From NCBI GenBank assembly GCA_902785645.1, contig CACZZG010000006.1:1-39425 (forward strand): a stretch of 39,425 nt of DNA, read 5' to 3'. This document shows, piece after piece, positions 8,598 through 17,431 of this stretch. The stretch's first letter is position 1. Every line of letters starts with the position of its first letter. Source of the stretch: an uncultured Erysipelotrichaceae bacterium (GTDB lineage: Bacteria; Bacillota_I; Bacilli_A; RFN20; CAG-826). A program made the position numbers and the translations under genes. Under the pieces are notes generated by a model. The model ran no database searches. It saw only the letters and a program-made list of their open reading frames with translations, and was not told the origin of the DNA.

Positions 8598-9730
8598 TAG
8601 CTCAATGAATAATCCTTATCAATTTGGATGATGAAAATAAAGTTACTGTATTTCTCTTTTAATTCTTTGTTAATCTCATTTACTCTGGCTTCAGGCTCTT
8701 TTTCTTCAAAGGAAAAGACCAAATCGAAATTACACACTTTTGTGGCAAAATCGACGTAAAAACCATGTATTTGTATGATATTTGGGCATTTTTTAATGAT
8801 TTGTCCAACGGTATTACGCATCTCAATTACCTCTGGAGAATCATCAACTTCTGCGTAAATGCCAACAGTCATAATGATGTTATATTTTTGGTACATGATT
8901 GCGGCGATATTTCTTTCGATGGTTTGAATTTCATACGCTTTCAGGTTCCCTTTAACACCAATATGAACTGAACCGATGTTCTTGTTGTGTCCATAATTAT
9001 TGATGATTAAATCATAAGCACCCAAAACACCAGGAACAGCGAGGATATCTTTTTGAATAGCTATAATTTCTTCCTTGTCATGTCTTTCACCAATAATTAA
9101 AGAGAATGACTGAATAAGGATTTCGATGCCTGATTTAAGAATGAAAATACCAATGATAATACCTAAATATCCTTCAACGTACCATCCAAGTGTATAGGCA
9201 AATATCGCGCCCACTAAAGTAGCTGTGGATAATATGGCGTCAAACAATGCATCTGTACTAGAAGCAAGAAGAGTTCCGCTTTGAACTTTTTTGCCTTGAA
9301 TCTTATATAAGATTGCGATGCCTAATTTAATTGCGATAGCAACACCAATAATGATTAATGAATACAATTCAAATTTAGGTGTTTCTTTAGTTTGAAAGTA
9401 ATTAACGATGGATATAATGGATTCATAAATCGCGATTCCACCTGCAACTAAAATTAATAAAGCTACAAGAACAGATGCAATGTATTCCACACGACCATGA
9501 CCAAACGGATGTTTTCTATCTGGTTTTTTGTTTGATAATTTTGTGCCGACAATTGTAATGACGCTTGATAAAGCATCGGTTAAGTTATTCACCGCATCCA
9601 TAATCACGGAAATAGAATTAGCCAAAATACCAACAAAGGCTTTAATGGCCACTAAAAGAACATTTCCTATAATTCCAAGGATTGAGGTTCTAACAATTGT
9701 TTTCTCTCTTTTTTGTTCACTAATTTCCAT
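8597..9730 (-). CDS. Cation diffusion facilitator transporter
   Basis: Proton-driven efflux of divalent metal from the cytoplasm. Six membrane helices are expected, followed by a cytoplasmic ferredoxin-like domain from about residue 215. The metal site reads Asn48-xxx-Asp52 in helix 2 and Asp160-xxx-Asp164 in helix 5, a pattern fitting manganese-type more than zinc-type members, which usually carry His there; this assignment is inference. The HPFGHGR loop is at 74-80. It is the first gene of a coupled operon. No ribosome site is obvious. It is divergent from gpmA, sharing a 67-bp gap. Confidence 0.9.
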   Translation of the reverse strand: MEISEQKREKTIVRTSILGIIGNVLLVAIKAFVGILANSISVIMDAVNNLTDALSSVITIVGTKLSNKKPDRKHPFGHGRVEYIASVLVALLILVAGGIAIYESIISIVNYFQTKETPKFELYSLIIIGVAIAIKLGIAILYKIQGKKVQSGTLLASSTDALFDAILSTATLVGAIFAYTLGWYVEGYLGIIIGIFILKSGIEILIQSFSLIIGERHDKEEIIAIQKDILAVPGVLGAYDLIINNYGHNKNIGSVHIGVKGNLKAYEIQTIERNIAAIMYQKYNIIMTVGIYAEVDDSPEVIEMRNTVGQIIKKCPNIIQIHGFYVDFATKVCNFDLVFSFEEKEPEARVNEINKELKEKYSNFIFIIQIDKDYSLS

Positions 9731-9766
9731 AATACGTTTTTTATTTTATAACAATTAATTAAATAG

Positions 9767-9772
9767 TATAAT
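9767..9772 (+). promoter_or_regulatory. -10 box of gpmA
   Basis: Perfect TATAAT in an AT-rich gap between divergent genes, 25 bases before the gpmA ATG. The -35 region is only T-rich. Confidence 0.55.
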
Positions 9773-9797
9773 TACTTTGTTATACGGAGGAAGCAAT

Positions 9798-10544
9798 ATG
9801 CATAAATTAGTTTTGATTAGACACGGCGAATCAGAATGGAATAAACTCAATCTATTTACCGGATGGACCGATGTTGAATTAAGTGAAAAAGGTGTTGAAG
9901 AAGCACATCGTGCTGGTAGAACCCTTAAAGAAAAAGGATACGACTTTGATGTCGTTCATACCTCTTTATTAAAAAGAGCCATCCACACAATGAACAATGT
10001 TCTCTTTGAATTAGATAGAGAATGGTTACCAGTTTATAAATCATGGAGATTAAATGAACGTCACTATGGCGCATTACAAGGATTAAATAAAGCCGAAACC
10101 GCTGCTAAATACGGCGAAGAACAAGTGAAGATTTGGCGTCGTTCATATGACTGCCCACCTCCAGCATTAGATAAAGATGATCCAAGAAATCCTGCTTTAC
10201 AAGCACAATTCAGAGATGTCGATCCAAAGGATCTCCCATTAAATGAATCATTAGAATTAACAGTTAAACGTGCAGTTCCATATTTCGAAGAAGTTATCAA
10301 ACCAGAAATGGAAGCCGGCAAAAGAGTCTTAGTGGTTGCTCATGGTAACTCCTTAAGAGCCTTAGTAAAATACTTCGACAATATGAAAGATGAAGAAATC
10401 GTCGGTGTTAATATTCCAACCGGTGTTCCACTTGTCTATGAATTCGATGACAATATGAAAGCCGTTAAACACTATTACTTAATGGATGAAGAAGAATTAA
10501 GAAAACAAATGGAAGCCGTCGCCAACCAAGGCAAAGCTAAATAA
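9798..10544 (+). CDS. gpmA: 2,3-bisphosphoglycerate-dependent phosphoglycerate mutase
   Basis: Interconverts 3- and 2-phosphoglycerate in glycolysis. The N-terminus has the phosphohistidine motif [10 protein letters not shown] (His9), then [11 protein letters not shown] with the acid residue, and [10 protein letters not shown] with the second active histidine. The 248-aa length is standard. The reading frame is open back to a TTG at 9777, but GGAGG seven bases before ATG 9798 and the family's usual first residues set the start. Codon use is highly expressed-like. Enolase, the next glycolytic enzyme, is also in the window but on a separate transcript. Confidence 0.97.
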   Translation: MHKLVLIRHGESEWNKLNLFTGWTDVELSEKGVEEAHRAGRTLKEKGYDFDVVHTSLLKRAIHTMNNVLFELDREWLPVYKSWRLNERHYGALQGLNKAETAAKYGEEQVKIWRRSYDCPPPALDKDDPRNPALQAQFRDVDPKDLPLNESLELTVKRAVPYFEEVIKPEMEAGKRVLVVAHGNSLRALVKYFDNMKDEEIVGVNIPTGVPLVYEFDDNMKAVKHYYLMDEEELRKQMEAVANQGKAK

Positions 10545-10562
10545 TTATCTTAAAAAGATAAA

Positions 10563-10580
10563 GGGCACAATTAAGTGCCC
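10563..10580 (+). terminator. Intrinsic terminator of gpmA
   Basis: GGGCAC, loop AATTAA, GTGCCC followed by six T. It also separates gpmA from the convergent metal exporter gene. Confidence 0.95.
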
Positions 10581-10592
10581 TTTTTTCTTATC

Positions 10593-11456
10593 TTAGAATC
10601 CTACAATTAAACAGGTTATATATCCAGCGGATACCGCTACTAAGAAACAAATTAATATGATCCATAAAATGTTTTTCGCGGATTGTCTATTTCTTAATAG
10701 GACAAACATTCCTAATCCAGAATTGACTAATAGACCGGCGAGCAATGCACCGAAGGATAAATTACCTTGAATGAATAATTCGCTCAGCAACAAACTGGAT
10801 GCACAGTTAGGAATTAATCCAATAATTGTGGAGAATAAAGGCGTGAGATATTTATTCATTAATAAGAAGTTTGCGAAGTTTTCTTCTCCTACCGCGGCAA
10901 TAATTAATCCTAAAGAGAAATTAATCACCAAAACATACGCAAATATTTCTAATGCATGAATTAATGGGTGAATCAAATGTTGATGAACTTTTGTGTTATG
11001 AACGTGATGTGTATGACATTCATGTTCTTCTTCAACGTGCTCATCGATCAGTTCTTGTTTTCTAAATATTAAATCGGTAAGCATACCAAAAACGAAACCG
11101 AGAACAAATTTGATACCGATAAGTGGTAACACCATGAGCATCTTGTCACCTCTACCAGAAGTTAATATGGCAATAAATGCTTCATCACTACATGAGAGGA
11201 AAATAGCCACTAAAGTACCAATGGATATATATTTTCTAATATATAAGTCAGCACCCATGACGCTTGTTCCACATTGAGGAACTAAACCAAATAATGCGCC
11301 AAATAATGTGCTGGTTTTTCTTCTTTTAACCAAGAAATTAGATAATCTATTTTCGACAAAAGAAAGCAAAATATGAATGAGAAAAACAAATGCAAAGACT
11401 AATGCACTATCAAGGAGTGAATCTAGAAAAACATCCAAAACTATTTCCCAAGTCAT
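10593..11456 (-). CDS. Putative heavy-metal exporter (ArsP_2-like, about 10 TM)
   Basis: Integral membrane protein, 287 aa, resembling the putative 10-TM heavy-metal or manganese/arsenic efflux family. It has an internal duplication: GLVPQCGTSVMGADLYIRK in the first half matches GLIPNCASSLLLSELFIQG in the second, each with a conserved cysteine after a proline. Between the halves, residues about 140-165 form a histidine- and glutamate-rich loop (EEEHECHTHHVH) that could bind metal. AAGGA precedes the ATG. With the nearby cation efflux gene it suggests local metal handling, but the substrate is unknown. Confidence 0.75.
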   Translation of the reverse strand: MTWEIVLDVFLDSLLDSALVFAFVFLIHILLSFVENRLSNFLVKRRKTSTLFGALFGLVPQCGTSVMGADLYIRKYISIGTLVAIFLSCSDEAFIAILTSGRGDKMLMVLPLIGIKFVLGFVFGMLTDLIFRKQELIDEHVEEEHECHTHHVHNTKVHQHLIHPLIHALEIFAYVLVINFSLGLIIAAVGEENFANFLLMNKYLTPLFSTIIGLIPNCASSLLLSELFIQGNLSFGALLAGLLVNSGLGMFVLLRNRQSAKNILWIILICFLVAVSAGYITCLIVGF

Positions 11457-11515
11457 TTTCTTTTTTCCTTACCGGTAGTCATTATATTTATTAATGATTA
11501 AAAAGCAACAAAAAA

Positions 11516-11533
11516 GGCAATCAATCGATTGCC
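11516..11533 (-). terminator. Intrinsic terminator after the ABC permease gene
   Basis: On the minus strand GGCAATC, loop GATT, GATTGCC, then six T, seven bases past the permease stop. Confidence 0.93.
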
Positions 11534-11540
11534 CCGTTTA

Positions 11541-12422
11541 CTATTTGACATCTCTCTTAGAGAAGATCAGCATACCGAATCCGAAGAATATTCCAGTATA
11601 AATAATGTTATTAATTATCTCAGCGATAAATGCATCGTTTTTAATTTGAATAATGTTATCTTCACTAGTCCACGCAATCAATGAGTGGAATGGATTTAAT
11701 ATCTTGAGTGCGGTATTGATGTTTTTGATTGGCTCAGAAATTTCTTCCGCTCCTAGAGTCGCCAAATTACCAAATATAGTTGATGACATGTAGAAGATGA
11801 AAATCAAGATAATGACTACTGGGATACATGGCCCAATATTTCTTAATAATGTTCCAAAGAAGATGGTGAATGATGTAATAACAACATATGCTAGCAAAGC
11901 TAGAACAATTATTTTCCAGAAGAATTCTGGATTGATTCTGCCATTGTTTAATCCAGCGATTTGACCGTTAATGTCAAATCCTTCTTTGAATGATCCATTA
12001 CCAATCGCACCACAGATAGTGCCGAGGAGTAAGGATAATAAGGAATAGACTGTGATTAAGGAAATTGTGAATACCAATCCGCTTAAGAATAAGCTGGCAT
12101 AGATTTTTGGTTTGGAATTACCAGCGATAATCTTATTTCTAATTGTGCCTTGAGTGAACTCTAAGACAGTAAATGTAATAAGGTTAACTGGAATAGCGAT
12201 ACCAAAGTTTTGCGCTGGTGAGAAGGAATTGATGAATAAGTTTTGTCCGGTTGCGAATAAGAACTTATAACCCGCCTCACCGACAAGGTTTTTCGCTGCT
12301 AAATCAATAAATAGATAGATAACAGTTAATAAGACGGCGACACCCGCACCAACGATAAGAGTAATTCTGAAGGTGAGGTCTTTTCTAAGCTTAAAGATGA
12401 AGGCTTTAAATAAATTCCACAT
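11541..12422 (-). CDS. ABC-2 type transporter permease
   Basis: 293-aa membrane protein with six predicted helices: one near residues 20-45, one near 75-90, then paired segments to the C-terminus, with a large extracytoplasmic loop after helix 1 and another around 140-165. This is the usual layout of the permease partner of BcrA-type ATPases. It follows the ATPase gene with one base between stop and ATG, with the ribosome site inside the ATPase end. The substrate cannot be read from sequence; relatives move peptides or act in antimicrobial-peptide defence. Confidence 0.85.
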   Translation of the reverse strand: MWNLFKAFIFKLRKDLTFRITLIVGAGVAVLLTVIYLFIDLAAKNLVGEAGYKFLFATGQNLFINSFSPAQNFGIAIPVNLITFTVLEFTQGTIRNKIIAGNSKPKIYASLFLSGLVFTISLITVYSLLSLLLGTICGAIGNGSFKEGFDINGQIAGLNNGRINPEFFWKIIVLALLAYVVITSFTIFFGTLLRNIGPCIPVVIILIFIFYMSSTIFGNLATLGAEEISEPIKNINTALKILNPFHSLIAWTSEDNIIQIKNDAFIAEIINNIIYTGIFFGFGMLIFSKRDVK

Positions 12423-12423
12423 A

Positions 12424-13335
12424 TTATTGAGCCTCCTTAACTAACTTAAGGTAGTAATCTTCCACTGTTTCTTCTGTTGAATGAATTGCGGAAATCCTAA
12501 TTCCGGCTTTGGAAATCTTACTAACGATATCTCCGATATCGACCTCACTATAAATTTTGATTTCACCATTTGATGAAGATTTAAAGTCGTCGATTTTGTT
12601 TTTCTTTAATAATTCTTCAGTTTTTTTCACATCATCAACGGTGATATTGAGTGATTTTCTTCCTTTATCTTGAAGTTCTTCAACGGTCAATTCTTCGATG
12701 ATTTTTCCATGAGAAATAAAACCATAATGTGAAGCAATCTTTTCAAGTTCAGAAAGAATATGAGAAGAAATTAAAACGGTAATTCCTTCATTTTGATTGA
12801 GTTCAATAAGTAAATCTCTGAGTTCAGCAATACCTTGAGGGTCTAAACCATTCATTGGTTCATCTAATAACATTAATTTAGGATGATTCATTAAAGATAA
12901 GGCAATGCCTAATCTTTGTCTCATACCTAATGAGAAGTTTTTGACTTTCTTATTACCAACGTTTTCGAGGTGAACTTTTGCTAAAAGAGCATCTCTTTCT
13001 TCGTTGCTTAATTTGATACCAAGATATAATTCTTGATATATCATGTTTTCTTTTGCGGTCATTGTCGGAACTAAAGAAGTCACTTCCACGATTGCGGACA
13101 TATCTTTTCTAGCTTGATAAATACGATGATCTTTATTTGAAATACCAAACAAAGAATAGCCGCCTTCATTAGGTTCCGCTAAACCGGTTAATAAACGCAT
13201 AATTGTGGTTTTGCCAGAACCATTTTCTCCGACGAAACCATAAATGGTTTTTTCTGGAATGTGCATGTTGACATGATCAACCACAACACGGCCAGAATAC
13301 TTTTTGGTTAAGTTGTTCGTTTCAATTAAATACAC
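12424..13335 (-). CDS. ABC transporter ATP-binding protein (BcrA/YtrB-like)
   Basis: 303-aa nucleotide-binding subunit. Walker A GENGSGKTT at 36-44, signature FSLGMRQRLG at 134-143 (LGMRQ in place of LSGGQ, common in drug/bacteriocin exporters), Walker B LMLLDEP at 154-160 and the switch histidine in ISSH. A C-terminal domain of about 80 residues ends in EETVEDYYLKL, typical of this family. It starts with GTG, preceded by AAGAGGTGA. It is encoded between a DUF4097 lipoprotein upstream and its permease downstream, all apparently one operon. Confidence 0.92.
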   Translation of the reverse strand: MYLIETNNLTKKYSGRVVVDHVNMHIPEKTIYGFVGENGSGKTTIMRLLTGLAEPNEGGYSLFGISNKDHRIYQARKDMSAIVEVTSLVPTMTAKENMIYQELYLGIKLSNEERDALLAKVHLENVGNKKVKNFSLGMRQRLGIALSLMNHPKLMLLDEPMNGLDPQGIAELRDLLIELNQNEGITVLISSHILSELEKIASHYGFISHGKIIEELTVEELQDKGRKSLNITVDDVKKTEELLKKNKIDDFKSSSNGEIKIYSEVDIGDIVSKISKAGIRISAIHSTEETVEDYYLKLVKEAQ

Positions 13336-13346
13336 ACTATCACCTC

Positions 13347-14270
13347 TTATTTGATATAAAGGGAACCGCTGGTGAATTTAACATTAAATTCGGTTCCACC
13401 TTCACCGATATAATATACACCATCAGCAGGATGTCTTGCTTCTTTTTCGCAATGAACATCGCCTGATGATTTACTTACATAAAATGTGGCATTAGTGCCA
13501 ACGGTAATTTCCGCTTTTCCAGAAGAGAATTCAATATTCACTTTTTCAGTTGTTTGAGCGACAAAGGATTTAAATAATCCGCTGGTCATTTCAATATCAG
13601 CTTCCTCTGCGTAGAGTTGACCGATTTTAAGTGAACCAGAAGTTTGCTTGCTCTCAAACTTCTTAGTTTTGAGTTCTCCGCTCACATGAATATTGCCGCT
13701 GGTCATTTCAAGTTCAGCTTCATCGGCAAAAAGACGCTCAATGGTAAATTCACCAGAACTTTGTTTATATTCAAATCTCTTAGTATTGAGTTCACCTAAG
13801 TGAACTTTACCACTAGTGATTTCGATTTTTGCTTCTTCGGCAGTAATATCAGCATGATAATTAAAACTGCCGCTTGTTAATTTGATATTTAGTTTTTCAA
13901 AAACATAACTAGTAGCCGAGATGGTAAGATTCTTTGAACTGGAATTTGGAAGTATTGAAGAATAACCGGATTTCCAGAATTTAACATCTAAAATTCCATC
14001 GTGAAAATAAGTTCTTACTTTTTGATTTTCTAAAAGTGAGTCGTCTTCCCAAAAACTAATTCTATTACATTCACCACATGTATCATCTTGTAATTGGATT
14101 TTTCCGACTCTCCAATCGATGTTTAGTTCTTTAACAACACCTTCATAAGTCTGGCTTCCAATAAGATATTTATCTTCTTCGGCATATTCTTGATAAGAAA
14201 CGTTGCTTACACAAGAAGATAAAGACACTGCTAATAAAGGTAATAAAATGTATTTCCAAAACTTTTTCAT
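13347..14270 (-). CDS. DUF4097-type beta-repeat lipoprotein
   Basis: 307-aa predicted lipoprotein: residues 1-20 are a signal with lipobox SLSSC (Cys20). The rest is a string of about 20-residue beta units, each carrying a TSG or SSG turn (for example KLTSGSFNY, EITSGKVHL, QSSGEFTI, EMTSGNIHV, QTSGSLKI, EFSSGKAEI). This is the pattern of DUF4097 proteins, thought to form a single-stranded right-handed beta helix; function unknown. AGAAGG ribosome site. It is 11 bp upstream of the ABC ATPase, so it may be an outer-surface partner or stress sensor for that exporter (inference). Confidence 0.8.
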   Translation of the reverse strand: MKKFWKYILLPLLAVSLSSCVSNVSYQEYAEEDKYLIGSQTYEGVVKELNIDWRVGKIQLQDDTCGECNRISFWEDDSLLENQKVRTYFHDGILDVKFWKSGYSSILPNSSSKNLTISATSYVFEKLNIKLTSGSFNYHADITAEEAKIEITSGKVHLGELNTKRFEYKQSSGEFTIERLFADEAELEMTSGNIHVSGELKTKKFESKQTSGSLKIGQLYAEEADIEMTSGLFKSFVAQTTEKVNIEFSSGKAEITVGTNATFYVSKSSGDVHCEKEARHPADGVYYIGEGGTEFNVKFTSGSLYIK

Positions 14271-14313
14271 AAAACAAACCTTCTAAATAAATATAGCATT
14301 AATTAACATTTAG

Positions 14314-14979
14314 TTAATTCTTTTTTGGCCAAACAAATGTGTTATTCAGATTATATTCGCCATTATCAATTAATAAATCCTGTCCTGACATCGACTTATT
14401 AGTGAGTGTTAAAAAGATAGCCCAATCAGCAACTTCATCTTCACTCATCCATTTTTTCATAGGAGTGGCATCCATGACTTCTTCCCATAAATCACTGTCG
14501 TTATAAATTGATTCGTTACTTTCAGTATAAACACCGCCTAACGAGATGGAATTAACAGTTACTTGGGATTCTGCTAATAAAGATGCGATGTGTTTCATGT
14601 ATCCAACAATACCAGCTTTAGAAGCGACATATTCTGGAAATTCAAATCCACTTCTCGCGGATGCACTAGCGTTAAACAAAATCGATTTAATAGAATCGGT
14701 TAAACCATATTTCTCAACAGTGTTAATCGCGCCTTTTAAATTGTTGGTAATATCATCTTCACTATTTTGCTTTCCAGCGTTAACAAAGAGTATTTCTACA
14801 CCATCTATTTCCGGTAAATCTTCTTTATCAGAGACATCACAAATAAAGTGATGATATCTATCATCAAATATAGATTGAGGCAATAAGTCTAGACCATATA
14901 CTTCGTGGCCTAATTGTAAAAACCTTTTAGCGACGGTTAAGCCAATTCCACGACTAGTTCCCGAGATTAACACTTTCAT
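14314..14979 (-). CDS. Short-chain dehydrogenase/reductase
   Basis: 221-aa NAD(P)-dependent oxidoreductase. The Rossmann motif SGTSRGIG is at residues 5-12 (TGxxxGIG type), the VNAG motif appears as FVNAG, and the active-site YVASK follows a serine in NASASARSG. The substrate is not evident; length and motifs resemble FabG-like reductases. I choose ATG 14979 over an in-frame ATG at 14994, because GGAG (14989-14992) overlaps the latter and is correctly spaced for the former. The start lies within the end of the upstream transporter gene (26-bp overlap), so they are co-translated. Confidence 0.87.
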   Translation of the reverse strand: MKVLISGTSRGIGLTVAKRFLQLGHEVYGLDLLPQSIFDDRYHHFICDVSDKEDLPEIDGVEILFVNAGKQNSEDDITNNLKGAINTVEKYGLTDSIKSILFNASASARSGFEFPEYVASKAGIVGYMKHIASLLAESQVTVNSISLGGVYTESNESIYNDSDLWEEVMDATPMKKWMSEDEVADWAIFLTLTNKSMSGQDLLIDNGEYNLNNTFVWPKKN

Positions 14980-15730
14980 TGTTTTTTTCTCCATTTATGT
15001 AATCAAAATATACCTTGCCCACTTCTTGTTTTTTCCAGTTTTTGCACACTAAATATCCAATTGGTGAGAAGACTATTTCTAAGACTAATTCTAAAGCCGC
15101 ACCTATTAGAGAACAAGTCACACATTGGATAAATGTCCAATGGAAACCATCCCAGAATATCGGAGCAAAGATCATAAAACATAAAATTGCAAAGATTAAA
15201 TTGTCAAAGAATTGTCCAATAAATGTGGAAACATAACTTCTTGTCACAAAAGCTAGTTTTCCATCTGGGTTCTTTTTAAACATCTTTCCAATTAAAAAGT
15301 TCAAGACATTATTGATAATAGCCGAGCAGAGGAACGCAATTGTGGAACTAAGTAAGATGAACCATGTTCCGCCAAAAATCTCATTAAACTTGCTATAATC
15401 GTCCGCTTTTGAAGGAATAATGCTAGCGACAAAGAAGATTAAACAGGCTAATAAATTAACACCGATTGCAAAGATTGATAATCTTGTCGATGCTCTAGGG
15501 CCATAGTGTTTGGTGACAATATCCATACATAAGAAGGATAACCATGACACCAAAATGCCACCATCAATGGCTAAGTAAGTTGTTTGGACTAAGGTTTTGT
15601 TTGCTAATAAGTTCATCGTGATGACGCTAATTACAAAAAGAGCCACCACCACGGATGGAATATTTCTTAATAACAAAACTGTTTCCTTAAACCATCTCGT
15701 TAAGAAACGAGGTTTAGGGTTGTTGCTCAT
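14954..15730 (-). CDS. Queuosine precursor transporter (VUT/YhhQ family)
   Basis: 258-aa membrane protein with about six helices. The family imports 7-cyano- or 7-aminomethyl-7-deazaguanine used for queuosine in tRNA. Visible family traits are the N-terminal helix ending NLLANKT, LAIDGGILVSWLSFLCMDIVTKHYGPRAS and the C-terminal YLVCKNWKK. The frame is open upstream to 15838, but AAGGAG sits just before ATG 15730 and the extra 36 residues look unstructured. I see no tgt or other queuosine gene in the window. Confidence 0.85.
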   Translation of the reverse strand: MSNNPKPRFLTRWFKETVLLLRNIPSVVVALFVISVITMNLLANKTLVQTTYLAIDGGILVSWLSFLCMDIVTKHYGPRASTRLSIFAIGVNLLACLIFFVASIIPSKADDYSKFNEIFGGTWFILLSSTIAFLCSAIINNVLNFLIGKMFKKNPDGKLAFVTRSYVSTFIGQFFDNLIFAILCFMIFAPIFWDGFHWTFIQCVTCSLIGAALELVLEIVFSPIGYLVCKNWKKQEVGKVYFDYINGEKNNESVNLGN

Positions 15731-15824
15731 AAAAAAATTCTCCTTGGTTTTATTTTCTATAGCGAAGGATTTAGAGGCCGAACTTCGCTTGCTTAGATAT
15801 ATTATCACTTTATAAATAAAAAAA

Positions 15825-15852
15825 CATTCATTATCCAAACGAATGATGAATG
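15825..15852 (-). terminator. Terminator after folA
   Basis: On the minus strand CATTCATCAT pairs with ATAATGAATG (one mismatch) followed by a T-rich stretch. It lies 12 bases past the folA stop and separates thyA-folA from the transporter gene. Confidence 0.85.
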
Positions 15853-15864
15853 CTTATTTATTGT

Positions 15865-16377
15865 TTAGTGAATGTTTTGTTTGTTTTTGTTTTTATAAAC
15901 CACAAATTTAATTGTGTAGTCACCATCTTGAACTGGATCGCTTTCACTGACCACTTCGAAGTTCTCATCCTCATCGATGTTCACGAAGAACACTTCAGCG
16001 TGTCCAACTGCATCCACTTTAGTGAGATAGACATAATCAACATATGGAAGCATTTGGCGATACATAGAAGCCCCACCGATGATATAGACATCTTCTCTTT
16101 TGGAATAGTTATCAACAACATTCAAGAATTGTTGGAAATCATGAACGTTGATGACATCTTCATAGTTATGAGTAAAGTCACTTGATAGAACAATATTGGT
16201 TCTATTTTTTAATGGTTTTTGATTTGGGAAAGATAATAAAGTATTTTCTCCCATCGCCACGACATGGTTAAGGGTGGTTTTTCGAAAATAACGCATGTCT
16301 TCTTTTAATTCGAAAAGAAGTCCGTTTTTCTTACCAATTCCATATTCTTTGTCGCAATTTAAAATTGAAATGATCAT
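15865..16377 (-). CDS. folA: Dihydrofolate reductase
   Basis: Reduces dihydrofolate to tetrahydrofolate with NADPH, regenerating the cofactor oxidised by ThyA. 170 aa. MIISILNCDKEYGIGKKNGL gives the usual N-terminal strand and Met20-type loop; the active-site acid is in LKEDMRYFRKTT; GENTLLSFPNQKPL and NIVLS follow; VYIIGGASMYRQ is the NADPH-binding glycine motif. The common LPW is LLF here, so a phenylalanine replaces the conserved tryptophan. It starts two bases after the thyA stop, with no separate ribosome site, so translation is probably coupled. Confidence 0.93.
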   Translation of the reverse strand: MIISILNCDKEYGIGKKNGLLFELKEDMRYFRKTTLNHVVAMGENTLLSFPNQKPLKNRTNIVLSSDFTHNYEDVINVHDFQQFLNVVDNYSKREDVYIIGGASMYRQMLPYVDYVYLTKVDAVGHAEVFFVNIDEDENFEVVSESDPVQDGDYTIKFVVYKNKNKQNIH

Positions 16378-16379
16378 AA

Positions 16380-17210
16380 TTACACCGCCACAGGAATCTT
16401 CTTATCTAATTTTTCGTATTCGTAATCAATGAGTTCAAAGTCTTCCACTTTAAAGTCATAGAAGTTTTTCACATTAGGATTGATCTTGAGTTTTGGGGCT
16501 TTGTGTTGTGGTTTAGCAATCACTTCTTTCACAAGGTCAACATGTCTATCATAGATGTGTGCATCCGCGATAACATGAATGAGTTTTCCAGCTTTTAAAC
16601 CAGAAACTTGAGCAAACATCATCAATAACAATGAGTATTGCAAAACGTTCCAGTTATTCGCGGTGAGCATATCATTACTTCTTTGATTCAAAATGCCGTT
16701 TAAAGTATCGCCAGTGACATTAAATGTCATGGAATAGGCACATGGATATAAATTCATCTCGTGTAAATCTTCAAAGTTATAGATATTAGTCATGATACGA
16801 CGGGATTGAGGATTGTGTTTTAAATCAAACAAAACACGATCAACTTGGTCGAATTCACCTTCGGGATAAATCGCTTTTTTCGCTAATTGGTAGCCATAGG
16901 CTTTACCAATAGAACCGTTTTCATCCGCCCAAGAATCCCAAATGTGAGAATGGAGATCATGGATATTATTGGATTTCTTTTGCCAAATCCAAAGGATTTC
17001 ATCTAAGCATGATTTGAAGGCGGTTCTTCTAATGGTTAATATTGGTAATTCTTCTTGTAAATCATAAACATTCACAATGCCGAATTTTTTAATCGTATGA
17101 GCGGGAGTGCCATCTTCCCAACGTGGTCTAACTGGTAAATCTTTATCAGAAAAACCATTTTCTAAAATATCTTTCATATTTTGGATGAAGATTTCATCTG
17201 CACGAGACAT
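16380..17210 (-). CDS. thyA: Thymidylate synthase
   Basis: Methylates dUMP to dTMP with methylene-tetrahydrofolate. 276 aa. The nucleophile is Cys157 in LYPCAYS (usually PPC), and the phosphate-binding QRSND is at 176-180, followed by MLTANNWNV in place of the common LGLPFNIA; this variant is known in a Firmicutes subgroup. SRRIMTNIYNFEDL and IHVIADAHIYDRH complete the family motifs. GAGGAT ribosome site. First gene of the thyA-folA pair. Confidence 0.95.
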   Translation of the reverse strand: MSRADEIFIQNMKDILENGFSDKDLPVRPRWEDGTPAHTIKKFGIVNVYDLQEELPILTIRRTAFKSCLDEILWIWQKKSNNIHDLHSHIWDSWADENGSIGKAYGYQLAKKAIYPEGEFDQVDRVLFDLKHNPQSRRIMTNIYNFEDLHEMNLYPCAYSMTFNVTGDTLNGILNQRSNDMLTANNWNVLQYSLLLMMFAQVSGLKAGKLIHVIADAHIYDRHVDLVKEVIAKPQHKAPKLKINPNVKNFYDFKVEDFELIDYEYEKLDKKIPVAV

Positions 17211-17239
17211 AAAATATCCTCACTTTCTTTTCCTAAAAC

Positions 17240-17265
17240 ATTATCTCTTATGTTAAGAGAATAAT
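17240..17265 (-). repeat. Inverted repeat in the thyA leader
   Basis: ATTAT-TCTTA and TAAGAGAATAAT pair around TGT with one bulged base, 30-55 bases before the thyA ATG. It could be an RNA hairpin in the thyA leader or an operator. There is no T run, so it is not a clear terminator. Confidence 0.4.
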
Positions 17266-17348
17266 CATTATTTTTCTAATACATTTTCTCTATGGATAAA
17301 AAAACTATAGACAAAACCACTATTTCTATATGATAATAAATGAAATGA

Positions 17349-17375
17349 TTGAAAAATCGTTTTACAATTTTTCAA
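17349..17375. repeat. Perfect 9-bp inverted repeat upstream of lipase-like gene 1
   Basis: TTGAAAAAT and ATTTTTCAA separated by nine bases, 57-83 bases before the ATG at 17432. Symmetry suggests an operator or RNA hairpin. Confidence 0.5.
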
Positions 17376-17385
17376 AACCAACAAT

Positions 17386-17411
17386 TCTCATTGAGATAAC
17401 ATTAATGTTAT
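17386..17411. repeat. Two adjoining palindromes before lipase-like gene 1
   Basis: TCTCATTGAGA (17386-17396) abuts ATAACATTAATGTTAT (17396-17411), both perfect palindromes, ending 11 bases before the AGGAGGGGG ribosome site. They may be regulator binding sites; no regulator is assigned. Confidence 0.5.
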
Positions 17412-17431
17412 TATTGAAATAGGAGGGGGAA

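Noticed and set aside
9777-9797. TTG at 9777 as start of gpmA
   Set aside because: It would place the GGAGG ribosome site inside the coding part; ATG 9798 gives the family's normal N-terminus.
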